Positions 19,024 to 27,351 of a stretch of DNA of 64,000 bases are shown here, piece after piece. Both the position numbers and the translations under genes were made by a program. The stretch spans positions 767,882 through 831,881 of the forward strand of contig JABTTZ010000003.1 in NCBI GenBank assembly GCA_015075625.1, read 5' to 3'. The notes below the pieces were generated by a model. That model was not told the origin of the DNA, made no database searches, and was given only the letters and a program-made list of their open reading frames with translations. The DNA comes from Anaerolineales bacterium (GTDB lineage Bacteria; Chloroflexota; Anaerolineae; Aggregatilineales; UBA2796). How positions within the stretch are numbered: the stretch's first letter is position 1; each line of letters starts with the position of its first letter.

Positions 19024-19223
19024 ATCGGGCGAAGCCGTCCTAAAATTTCGTTGTGAGGATCGTTATCGTTTGTTCAGTTTAGCGCAAAGTGAGAAGGAAG
19101 GGCAAATATTCCCCATCGCTCCAATGGCAGGGTGATTATCGTGCCTTGTGTGGCGAAAAAACAGGGTGATTTTCTGCCCGTGCTTTTTCTAGGGGGGGTG
19201 ATTCGATGCATTTCCTTTGTGTC

Positions 19224-20282
19224 CTTAGGACTTTCGCTTGCAAGGCAAATTGCTGATATTGTAGAAGCACGATAAGCAAACGCCAATACATTGAGTACCT
19301 GATAAGTACACCTGGCAACTATACATGCAGTAATCTGGCTGAACATCTGGAAGCGATGAGCCATGATGCTGTCAGTGATTATTGGCAAAGAGACAAGCTG
19401 ACTGCCCGACATTTGTGGGGATTTGGTCGGGGCTTTGTTGAAGGACAGTGAAAGGGCTTAGTTGATCGTCGATGATAGCGTGCAGAATAAGCAGTATTGG
19501 CGCAAGATAGAGTGAGTGAAAAGCAATATAGTGGCGCAGAACATGGTCTGGTGCGTGGTATCGGCGTCGTGAATCCCGTGCATAGCGATGGTACTGACTT
19601 TTACCCGATTGATTACCGCATCTATGCTCCTGAAGCGGATGGCAAGACCAAAAGGATCACTTCCGTGAAATGGTCTTAAATGCCCTGATGGACAAGGGTA
19701 TCCACGCCAAGACCCTACTGTTTGATAGCTGGTATGCCCCGTGATAATTTGAAGTTGATTCATCGCGCTGGTCGTTACTTTGTGACCACGCTCAAAGCCA
19801 ATCGTATGGTGAGTTTGAGTAAAGCGAGCGGCTCTATTCATTTGGAGGCGATTGAATGGACAAGCGACGCCGTAGAGCATGGTCTGTCGGTTAAGCTGAA
19901 GGAAGTTCCCTTTTATGTGCAGTTATTCAAGCTAGTTGCCCCAAACGGTGACATTGAATGGGTGATTACAAACCAGCCCCCAGGCACTTTCTCCAAGTCC
20001 GACATTCAAGACGCGAATGCCGTGCGTTGGCAGATTGAGCAACTGCATCGGGAACTCAAACAATCGACCGGGAGTGAAAAGTGCGAGTGCCGCAAAGCGC
20101 GTTCACAACGCAACCATCTGGCTTGTTGTTATCACGCCTAGCTCTCGCTGAAAGTTAAGGCTCACCAATTAGGCAAGAGCCTTTACGCGGCACAGCGAGA
20201 TTTATTCCGCGACTATTTGCGGGCAGAGTTACGCTCACCACGCCTTTCTGCCTTTGGCATCAACTAAAGCGAAAGTCCTAAG
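19224..20282 (+). mobile_element. Decayed insertion sequence with 16-bp terminal repeats
   Basis: Perfect 16-bp terminal inverted repeats: CTTAGGACTTTCGCTT at 19224-19239 and its complement at 20267-20282. The 1059-bp element holds one transposase gene broken by several stops and frameshifts; its stop codon lies at the edge of the right repeat. No target duplication is evident. It sits just upstream of nuoJ. Confidence 0.8.
19300..20267 (+). pseudogene. DDE transposase (IS701-like), multiply broken
   Basis: Pieces in several frames can be read in order: an N-terminal stretch (ISTPGNYTCSNLAEHLEAMS...ARHLWGFGRGF), LIVDDSVQNKQ (first catalytic Asp), QYSGAEHGLVRGIGVVN, DFYPIDYRIYAPEADGKTK, LLFDSWYA, then a long piece from about 19737 with RWQIEQLHRELKQ (catalytic Glu) and CRKARSQRNHLACCYHAW. 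It ends FGIN. This pattern matches a transposase common in cyanobacteria and Chloroflexi; the family name is my best reading. Not functional. Confidence 0.75.
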
Positions 20283-20350
20283 ATGGTAAACTGCTGCTCT
20301 TACGGCAAACGCATCATCCTTTCAAGGGTTATTGGAATTTGCCTGCCGGT

Positions 20351-20786
20351 TATGCTGAACGTCTAATGTGAAAGGGAAAAGGCTTGTAGATCAAAACCAA
20401 AGTGACGGGCGAGCAGATGCTTGAGAACTAAATGAGTGACTTTGAGGGTAAGGCGGGCGGTCAAGCCACGCACAGTATTGGCAAGTAAGCGCTCAAGGTT
20501 GCGTCCGGTGTTCTGGAGTTGGTGAAAGGCACCTTCCATACGTTCGCGTGCGCTAGCGAGGAGCGCATCCAGCAGGGGATGATTTTGGTGGGCTTGGTTT
20601 GCCCTTCAATAACACCCGTCCTTCCCGTTGATACCAATCGTCCACCAGTATATAAATCGTAGTAAAAAGCCTTTCCAAGTCTATCCTTGTCATGGGAATG
20701 GTTCCGATTGACTGTAGGCGTACCTTCAATCTTGCGACCCATTCCCCTTTTCGTCAACTTCATTCCACATCAGACGTTATAGATAA
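20351..20786 (-). mobile_element. Internally deleted insertion sequence
   Basis: Imperfect inverted repeats AACGTCTAATGTG (20359-20371) and CACATCAGACGTT (20766-20778) match 12/13 and bound a 400-bp transposase fragment on the minus strand. The gene's ATG (20763) abuts one repeat and its TAG (20364-20366) lies inside the other, so both ends of the IS survive while the middle is lost. Confidence 0.55.
20364..20763 (-). pseudogene. Transposase remnant
   Basis: The start reads MKLTKRGMGRKIEGTPTV..., followed by FYYDLYTGGRLVSTGRTG. A frame change near 20580 gives LLDALLASARERMEGAFHQL...NTVRGLTARLTLKVTHLVLK, ending LQAFSLSH. The tail resembles the C-terminal part of DDE transposases, but the family is unassigned. 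Confidence 0.5.
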
Positions 20787-20864
20787 ACACTGTCAGCAAA
20801 TTCCCCCTATACTGGTACAAGTTGGTCGCCCTTTGGCGTAGGAACATTCAGCGGAGTGCCTAGT

Positions 20865-21860
20865 ATGACTGACCTTCAGCCCACGTTTGCGGGGAGACAT
20901 GTCCTCATCACCGGCGGGATCGGTTTTTTGGGGAGTAATCTTGCCATTCGCCTCGTTGAGTTGGGGGCAGAAGTTACCCTTGCCGATGCGATGATCCCTG
21001 GGTATGGAGGGAATCTGTTCAACATTGCGCCCATCCGCACGCAGGTGACGGTGAATTTTTGCGACATCCGCGACGAAAATGCTATGAATTACCTTGTTCA
21101 AGGGCAAGACTATGTGTTTCACCTCGCTGGGCAGGTGGATCACATCCTGAGCCTTTCCAACCCCTTTCCCGATATTGACATGAACGTGAAAGGGACGGCG
21201 GTGATCATGGAAGCGTGTAAGCGCTACAACCCTGCTGCTCGCGTCATTTACAGCGGAACGCGGGGGCAGTACGGGGCGGCGGTGACCCTCCCCGTCAGCG
21301 AGGAGTCGCCCACCTATCCCAAAGGAATTTACGAGATCACGCGCCTGACGGCAGAGAAAATTACACAGGTCTACCACGAGGTTCATGGCATTAAGGCGCT
21401 CTCGCTGCGGTTGACGAATATTTACGGGGAACGCGCCCAAATGAGACACCCGCGCTATGGGGTGGCAAATTGGTTCGTGCGCCTTGCCATTGATGATGAG
21501 ACGATTCAAGTCTTTGGGGATGGGCAGATCAAACGCGATTTTCTCTATGTGGACGATTGTGTAGAGGCGATGCTGGCGTGTGCCGCGTGTGAGGCAGCCT
21601 ATGGGGAAATCTTCAACGTCGGGGTGGACGAGCCGACAAATTTTCTCCAACTGGTCGAGGCGATCCTTGCCGCCGCCGGAACGGGCAAGTGGGCATTTGC
21701 CCCCTTTTCCCCAGAGCGAAAAGCGCAAGAACCGGGTGATTTTTACTCGGATATCTCGAAAATCAAGCGCATTGTCGGCTGGCAGCCACGTACCTCCCTC
21801 CATGACGGGCTGACGAAAACAATCGCCTTTTACCGCGCACACAAGGTACATTACTGGTGA
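20865..21860 (+). CDS. NAD-dependent epimerase/dehydratase (extended SDR)
   Basis: 331 residues. Rossmann motif ITGGIGFLGSNLA (residues 15-27), CDIRD, FHLAGQV and YSGTRGQYG (Ser/Thr region) are followed by RLTNIYGERA and a C-terminal nucleotide-sugar-binding half with QIKRDFLYVDD. The active-site Tyr is followed by Arg, not Lys, in YEITR (Y156, R160). Likely converts a nucleotide-sugar. Its stop overlaps the next gene's GTG by 4 bp, and together with a WecD-like acetyltransferase and a GT2 it forms a sugar-modification operon. GTG 20856 is an alternative start. Confidence 0.85.
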   Translation: MTDLQPTFAGRHVLITGGIGFLGSNLAIRLVELGAEVTLADAMIPGYGGNLFNIAPIRTQVTVNFCDIRDENAMNYLVQGQDYVFHLAGQVDHILSLSNPFPDIDMNVKGTAVIMEACKRYNPAARVIYSGTRGQYGAAVTLPVSEESPTYPKGIYEITRLTAEKITQVYHEVHGIKALSLRLTNIYGERAQMRHPRYGVANWFVRLAIDDETIQVFGDGQIKRDFLYVDDCVEAMLACAACEAAYGEIFNVGVDEPTNFLQLVEAILAAAGTGKWAFAPFSPERKAQEPGDFYSDISKIKRIVGWQPRTSLHDGLTKTIAFYRAHKVHYW

Positions 21861-22786
21861 TTTCCTTTCGTGACTGTCGCCCTGAAATCATCGACTGGCT
21901 ACCAAGTGTCCTGAGCGGCTCTCCGCACGATTTTGTACGCCGCTTGAACATTGAGGCAGATCGCGCCTTATGGATCGATTCGCTCTGTGGCGACCTTCCC
22001 CCTGAGGATGATCTACGCCTGATTGTTGGTGGGGGAGAGGGGCGAATCGCCCTTTTTGCAGAGCGCCTCCCCTGGGACTCGTCGTTCTTTGGCTATGGCG
22101 TGGCGCGTCTGAATTGGATTGCCGGAAGGGGTGACACAGCCGCCGCTCTGAACGCTCTCTGTGAGACGGCACAGCGGCGGGGGGTGCGCTATCTGTTCAC
22201 CCCCATTCCACCCACCCATCTCAGCGGGATTCAGGCGCTCTGTGCGGCAGGCTTCACGCTGATTGAGACGCGCCACACCTACCATCGGGACTTGGCGGGC
22301 TTTGATCACCCTCGTTATCCCTGTCGGGTGGCAACGGTGATGGACATACCGACCTTAGCCGCCGCCGCACGGGAGGCGGTAAACCCTTTTGATCGCTTTC
22401 ACGCCGATCCATTCCTCCGCCGCGCCGATGTGGATCGTCTCATGGAAACGTGGGTAGAGGCATCGCTTTTACGGGGGTTTGCCGATGTGACCATTGTTCC
22501 CGATGTCCCCCACCCCCAAGCGTTTACAACAGTGCGCTACCACCGTGATCGGTGGGAGGCATGGGGAGTGCGTTTGGCACAGGCAGCCGTCTTAACTGCT
22601 GTTGCACCGGAGTTTCGCGGATGGTATCGAAAACTCATCACCGAAATCACCCACCACCTCATCGCCCTCGGCGTCGATCATGCCTACCTAACGACACAAA
22701 TCACAAACGGGGCGGTGATCCATGTTTTGGAGGGGTTGGGTTATCATTTTGGAAAAGGTGAGCATATCTTCCGGGTGATTCTCTGA
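21857..22786 (+). CDS. GNAT acetyltransferase, WecD/RffC-like
   Basis: 309 residues starting at GTG. The stretch LPWDSSFFGYGVARL is the hallmark of dTDP-4-amino-4,6-dideoxygalactose acetyltransferase relatives. It is followed by a second GNAT-like half with VAPEFRGWYRKLI, the place of the acetyl-CoA loop, and LEGLGYHFGKGEHIFR at the end. Probably acylates an amino sugar on a nucleotide or lipid carrier. It overlaps both neighbours, so translation is coupled. Confidence 0.75.
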   Translation: MISFRDCRPEIIDWLPSVLSGSPHDFVRRLNIEADRALWIDSLCGDLPPEDDLRLIVGGGEGRIALFAERLPWDSSFFGYGVARLNWIAGRGDTAAALNALCETAQRRGVRYLFTPIPPTHLSGIQALCAAGFTLIETRHTYHRDLAGFDHPRYPCRVATVMDIPTLAAAAREAVNPFDRFHADPFLRRADVDRLMETWVEASLLRGFADVTIVPDVPHPQAFTTVRYHRDRWEAWGVRLAQAAVLTAVAPEFRGWYRKLITEITHHLIALGVDHAYLTTQITNGAVIHVLEGLGYHFGKGEHIFRVIL

Positions 22787-23775
22787 TGACACTGCTTTCA
22801 ATCGTCGTTCCGGTCTTTCACAACGCACCAAGCCTTCCCGATCTCTATACACGATTTGCCGAGATTGCCGAGCGCAACCCTGACGATACCTTTGAATTTA
22901 TCTTTGTGGACGATGGCTCTAAGGACAACTCCTTTGCTGTCCTCAGCGATCTTGCCGCAGCGGATAGCCGCACGCGGATTGTGAAACTCTCGCGGAATTT
23001 TGGCTCAAACGCGGCAATCCTTGCTGGCTTAAGCCATGCGCGGGGGGATGCCGTCGCCGCCATTGCCGCCGACTTGCAAGACCCCCCTGAACTCATCCAT
23101 GAGATGATCGGGCATTGGCGGGAAGGGCGAAAGGTGATCCTCGCCGCACGGGAGGGGCGCGATGATCCCGGACTCACCTCGATCATGGCGGATATTTTTT
23201 ATGGGTTATTCCGCCGCTTTGCGATCAAAACCATGCCCCAACGGGGGTTTGACTTTTTCCTCATTGACCGTCAGTTGGTTGATCATGTCAAGGCAATCCA
23301 AGAAAATAATGCCTATCTGATGGGCTTGATTCTCTGGCTTGGCTTCGATCCTCTAGTGATCTACTACAACCGCCGCGCCCGCGAGAAAAAATATGGGCAG
23401 TCGATGTGGACATTGGCAAAAAAACTCAAGTATTTTGTCGATTCGTTTGTGGCGTTCTCCTATGTCCCTGTGCGAGCGGCATCACTGATTGGGATCAGTC
23501 TGAGTGTGTTAGGGTTGTTGTATGCGGTGTTTGTGATCATCACCCGCATGATCCGAGGTATTCCCGTCGAGGGCTGGACAAGCCTGATGGTCGTTTTGCT
23601 CATCGTCTCCGGGGCGCAGATGATCATGATCGGGATTTTGGGGGAATACCTCTGGCGCAACCTTGACGAGACGCGCAAACGCCCACGTTTTATTGTGGAG
23701 CGCGTTATTGAAGGCGAGGAAGCGCGTCACGAAGCACTGAGCAAGGGGCGGGGAACTACCGAACACCAACCATAA
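22786..23775 (+). CDS. Glycosyltransferase family 2, DPM1/GtrB-like
   Basis: 329 residues. The N-terminal GT-A domain has [41 protein letters not shown] and [10 protein letters not shown] (metal-binding Asp). Two C-terminal helices (about 228-255 and 262-285) and a basic tail follow. Such proteins load sugars onto undecaprenyl phosphate at the cytoplasmic face. The ATG overlaps the acetyltransferase stop. It ends 25 bp before moaB. Confidence 0.9.
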   Translation: MTLLSIVVPVFHNAPSLPDLYTRFAEIAERNPDDTFEFIFVDDGSKDNSFAVLSDLAAADSRTRIVKLSRNFGSNAAILAGLSHARGDAVAAIAADLQDPPELIHEMIGHWREGRKVILAAREGRDDPGLTSIMADIFYGLFRRFAIKTMPQRGFDFFLIDRQLVDHVKAIQENNAYLMGLILWLGFDPLVIYYNRRAREKKYGQSMWTLAKKLKYFVDSFVAFSYVPVRAASLIGISLSVLGLLYAVFVIITRMIRGIPVEGWTSLMVVLLIVSGAQMIMIGILGEYLWRNLDETRKRPRFIVERVIEGEEARHEALSKGRGTTEHQP

Positions 23776-23800
23776 GAGGGAGCAGGGAGAGCAATTACCT

Positions 23801-24313
23801 ATGGGCGCAGTAGACCACCGAGAAAAAGCAGGCAAGGGCGCGGTTGTGCTTGCCCTTGTCACCGTTAGCGATACGCGGACGCCAGAAACAGATGTGAATG
23901 GAACCTACCTCCGCGAGCGATTCGAGGGCTTAGGGCATGTCATTGCGGGCTACGCCATTGTGAAGGACGAACCGGATCAGGTTGCGGCTGTCTTGGACGA
24001 GATGACCGCCATTCCTGCCGTTCAGATCGTGATCTTCAACGGTGGGACGGGCATTGCCCCCCGCGACACCACCTATGACATTATCGCCCGCGCCCTGACA
24101 AAGACACTCCCGGGCTTTGGCGAACTATTCCGCCTGTTGAGCTACCAAGAGGTTGGTGCAGCGGCGATGTTGAGTCGGGCGACAGCGGGTGTCTATCGGG
24201 GAAAAGTCGTTTTTAGCACGCCCGGATCGCCCAATGCCGTTCAGGTTGCGGTGGAAAAGTTGATTCTGCCAGAATTGAACCACCTTGCCTGGGAAGTCGC
24301 CCGGAAAGGGTAA
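23801..24313 (+). CDS. moaB: MoaB/MogA family molybdopterin biosynthesis protein
   Basis: 170 residues. [28 protein letters not shown] and [21 protein letters not shown] are the MPT-binding signatures; adenylylation of molybdopterin is the expected reaction. The sequence is closer to MoaB than to MogA by length. No other molybdenum-cofactor gene is nearby. It converges on uvrC with a 22-bp gap. Confidence 0.9.
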   Translation: MGAVDHREKAGKGAVVLALVTVSDTRTPETDVNGTYLRERFEGLGHVIAGYAIVKDEPDQVAAVLDEMTAIPAVQIVIFNGGTGIAPRDTTYDIIARALTKTLPGFGELFRLLSYQEVGAAAMLSRATAGVYRGKVVFSTPGSPNAVQVAVEKLILPELNHLAWEVARKG

Positions 24314-24335
24314 CTGCGCCTTCTCCAATAGTGGC

Positions 24336-26219
24336 TTAAAGAGACTCTTTGATCTTCTCCGCCAGCGCCCGGCTGATGCCCGGCACCGTCATGAGTTCAT
24401 CCAGCGTTGCCGCACGTATTCGGTCAATGTCTTTGCCAAACGCATTCAAGAGCGCCTTACGCTTGGAGGGACCGACACCGGAAATGCTTTCGAGGCGGCT
24501 GACAAGACCTTTTTTCGCCCGTTGAGCGCGGTTGGCGGTGATCGCAAAACGGTGCGCCTCATCCCTTATCCGCTGGACGAGGAACAACGATTCTGAACGG
24601 CGCGGCAGCATAACCGACTCGGCGCGTCCGGGGAGGAACAATTCCTCATGCTGTTTTGCCAACCCAACAATCGGCACCTTATCCAATAAGTGAAACTGTT
24701 TTAGCACCTCAATACCAATGCCAAGCTGCCCCTTGCCACCGTCTAAGATCAGCAGATCAGGGAGTAAGCGCCATGTCTCGTCATTGTCTTTTTGCCCCGG
24801 TGCAGTGTTGGGCTTTGAGACGCCATCGGCATAGCGTTGAAAGCGGCGGGTGAGCGCCTCTCGCATGGATTGAAAATCATTCGGTTCACCTGTTGTCGTC
24901 ACCGTGCGAATGTTGAACTTTCGGTATTCCACTTTGCGGGGCACGCCCTGAACAAAGACGACGCGGCTGGCAACCGTCGCCGTACCTTGCAAGGTGCTAA
25001 TGTCGAAACACTCGATGCGGTTCGGCGGGGTGGGGAGTTCCAACGCTGCTTGAAGTTCGCTCATGGCTGCCGTCTGCTTGTTTGTATCCGCCGCCCACTG
25101 CGCCCGCAGCATGGCGAGCGTTTCCTTCGCGTTCTCGGCGGCAATGCCCACCAATTCTGCCTTGTTTCCTCTGCGCGGTGCGGTGATGGTGACTTTCTTC
25201 CCGCCGCGTTTATCGCGCAGCCATTGTTCGAGAAGTTTTGACTCGGCAACCTGTTCCGGTAAAAGGACTTCCTCTGGAATGGTCGCCGCGTTTTCGTAAA
25301 ACTGAAGGACGAAATTCCGCAAAATTTCGGCGTCCGTCGTCTCGTCCGCGCCGTCCAGAAGAAAATACTCTTTCCCAATCAGTTTCCCGCCGCGAATGAA
25401 CAGGACTTGCACACATGTATCTGTTTTCTCTTGGGCAAAGGCGATCACATCGTTATCGACATCGTTGGGCATGACGACCTTTTGCCGTTCAACAATGCGC
25501 TCCATCGCCCGCAGACGGTCACGAAGGGCGGCGGCACGCTCAAAATTAAGCGCCTCGGCTGCCTCCGCCATATCACGGCGCATATCCTTGATGATCGCGT
25601 CGCTGTGACCGCTCAGAAAGTCCATCAGGTGTTGGATGTTTGCGCGGTAGCGCTCCCGATCCACGTTGCCAATACAGGGCGCGTTGCACAGTTTGATGTC
25701 GTAATACAGGCATGCCCGATCATCCTTCCCGCTGATGTCTCGATCACAGGTGAGGTAAGGAAATGCCCGCCGTAGGACATCCAACGTCTCCCGCACCGAC
25801 CATGCCGAGGTATACGGACCAAAATAACGGCTGCCATCTTGATCCATCCGTCGGGTGAGTTCCACCGTCGGAAAATCTTTCGCCCATCGGACGGCAATAT
25901 ACGGGTAGCGTTTGTCGTCTTTAAAGCGAATGTTGAATTTGGGTTGATGTTCACGGATAAGGTGATATTCGGTATGCAGCGCGGCGATTTCGCTTGGCAA
26001 GACAATGAAATCAATATGGCGAATCGATTCGCGCAGGCGGAGCGTTTTCGGATCGGTTACATGGCTGTCGAAGTAGCTGCGAACGCGGCTGTGAAGGTCA
26101 ATCGCCTTGCCAACATAAATAATGACGCCGGAGGCATCACGCATGAGGTAACACCCCGGCTTATGGGGAAGGTTTTTTAGCAGGCTCAGAAGGTGGTCGG
26201 AGGGTGTAAAAACCATCAT
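24336..26219 (-). CDS. uvrC: UvrC, excinuclease ABC subunit C
   Basis: 627 residues. An N-terminal GIY-YIG nuclease (PGCYLMRDASGVIIYVGKA) makes the 3' incision. A UVR motif at about 205-235 (LNFERAAALRDRLRAMERI) pairs with UvrB. The RNase H-like domain (IECFDIS, LILDGGKGQLG) makes the 5' incision, and tandem helix-hairpin-helix motifs (LESISGVGPSKRKALL, TVPGISRALAEKI) end the protein. All domains look intact. Either of two adjacent ATG codons may be used. Confidence 0.97.
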   Translation of the reverse strand: MMVFTPSDHLLSLLKNLPHKPGCYLMRDASGVIIYVGKAIDLHSRVRSYFDSHVTDPKTLRLRESIRHIDFIVLPSEIAALHTEYHLIREHQPKFNIRFKDDKRYPYIAVRWAKDFPTVELTRRMDQDGSRYFGPYTSAWSVRETLDVLRRAFPYLTCDRDISGKDDRACLYYDIKLCNAPCIGNVDRERYRANIQHLMDFLSGHSDAIIKDMRRDMAEAAEALNFERAAALRDRLRAMERIVERQKVVMPNDVDNDVIAFAQEKTDTCVQVLFIRGGKLIGKEYFLLDGADETTDAEILRNFVLQFYENAATIPEEVLLPEQVAESKLLEQWLRDKRGGKKVTITAPRRGNKAELVGIAAENAKETLAMLRAQWAADTNKQTAAMSELQAALELPTPPNRIECFDISTLQGTATVASRVVFVQGVPRKVEYRKFNIRTVTTTGEPNDFQSMREALTRRFQRYADGVSKPNTAPGQKDNDETWRLLPDLLILDGGKGQLGIGIEVLKQFHLLDKVPIVGLAKQHEELFLPGRAESVMLPRRSESLFLVQRIRDEAHRFAITANRAQRAKKGLVSRLESISGVGPSKRKALLNAFGKDIDRIRAATLDELMTVPGISRALAEKIKESL

Positions 26220-26240
26220 GCCCCCTTGGCTAGGGTGTGT

Positions 26241-26272
26241 TACCTTACCCCCGCGCTAAAGCACGGGGTTGC
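26241..26272. repeat. IS605-like hairpin remnant
   Basis: ACCTTACCCCCGCGCTAAAG followed by CACGGGGTT forms a short stem-loop of the type found at IS200/IS605 ends. It lies between uvrC and the TerB-like gene. No transposase is present. Confidence 0.35.
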
Positions 26273-26349
26273 GATCAACAGAAACTAACCATCTGCATTC
26301 AGTCTGTGTGGAAATGCGTTGCAGACATTCCCTAAGTCATCAAGGGTGA

Positions 26350-27228
26350 TTAGCGCGGCTTGCCGTCTACGGTACGCACCCGCGCCATGTATTTATTAAA
26401 GACCTGTTCCCCTTGCGCGTCGCTAATCTGCAAGGTTTGGAGCAGTTCCTTCATCACCTCAATCTCGGCGCTGGAAATATCGGCATCGCTGGTGGCAACA
26501 GCGGCGGCATATTCAAAGGCTTGTAAGCGCACGGTTGGCTGGGTGATGATCTGCGCCAAAATGTCGCTCATGAAGGCGCGGCGGTTGGTGGCATCTAGCA
26601 AAAACCGATCATGGATGTTCAGCGCCATATCGAAGGTCAGCCCGAATTGGAGGTCATTCAGGGCGGCGATAGGCTCTAAGAGCGCCCGTTCGCGCTGAAC
26701 GCTTTGCACTTCGCTATCGTCTACCTTGCCGTCGGCAGAGACGATCACCAAACCGAGGACGGCAGCCGCCAACGCCTGATGCAGCCCCCGAAAGTTTGCC
26801 AAGACTGTGTTTTGAACGGTTTCTACGTCCACACTGAACAAATTGAACGCCACGCGGATCATTTCCAGAAAGGCAGTCTCCTGAGCATCAAGGTTCAAAT
26901 CCGCCATCGCCAGCGCGTAGAGGTAGCCATACAGGGCGAGGCGCTGATCGGGAAGGGTGACCACCGGCGCAAGCATCTCGCGGGAAAAACGGTTCAGGTC
27001 AGCGGCGGGCATATTCTGGCTGACGAATGTCACTGCTTTGTCGAAGGCGATCTGGAAGCCCCCCTCGTTCAGATCACCGAGGGGTGGAAATTCATCCCGA
27101 AAGAGGGAGATCACCCGCTTTTCTACGTCAAGCAAATCGCCATCAAGGGTGGTCAGGGTGACGGCGGCAGCAAGGGCGGCGTCGATTGGCGACCCAAGCG
27201 GGCTGGTAATTTTGTTCAGGAAGGTCAT
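26350..27228 (-). CDS. TerB-like (COG3793-type) helical protein
   Basis: 292 residues, entirely helical and soluble. Acidic signatures recur at residues about 25 (LTTLDGDLLDVEKRV), 110 (MADLNLDAQETAFLEMI), 165 (VSADGKVDDSEVQSV) and 240 (ATSDADISSAEIEVM). These look like tandem copies of the TerB metal-binding helix pair. TerB proteins are tied to tellurite and stress responses, but no other ter gene is near, so the role is unknown. Confidence 0.55.
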   Translation of the reverse strand: MTFLNKITSPLGSPIDAALAAAVTLTTLDGDLLDVEKRVISLFRDEFPPLGDLNEGGFQIAFDKAVTFVSQNMPAADLNRFSREMLAPVVTLPDQRLALYGYLYALAMADLNLDAQETAFLEMIRVAFNLFSVDVETVQNTVLANFRGLHQALAAAVLGLVIVSADGKVDDSEVQSVQRERALLEPIAALNDLQFGLTFDMALNIHDRFLLDATNRRAFMSDILAQIITQPTVRLQAFEYAAAVATSDADISSAEIEVMKELLQTLQISDAQGEQVFNKYMARVRTVDGKPR

Positions 27229-27351
27229 GGCTTGCTGTCCTCACAGAGCGTCGGCGGTACATCTGTGTAAAGTATACCCTCCCTTTTGACTCCTTGCCCC
27301 CTCTCTGGCAGAATAGAGCCTATTCCGAACGTGTGTTTCCATACCTGAGGA

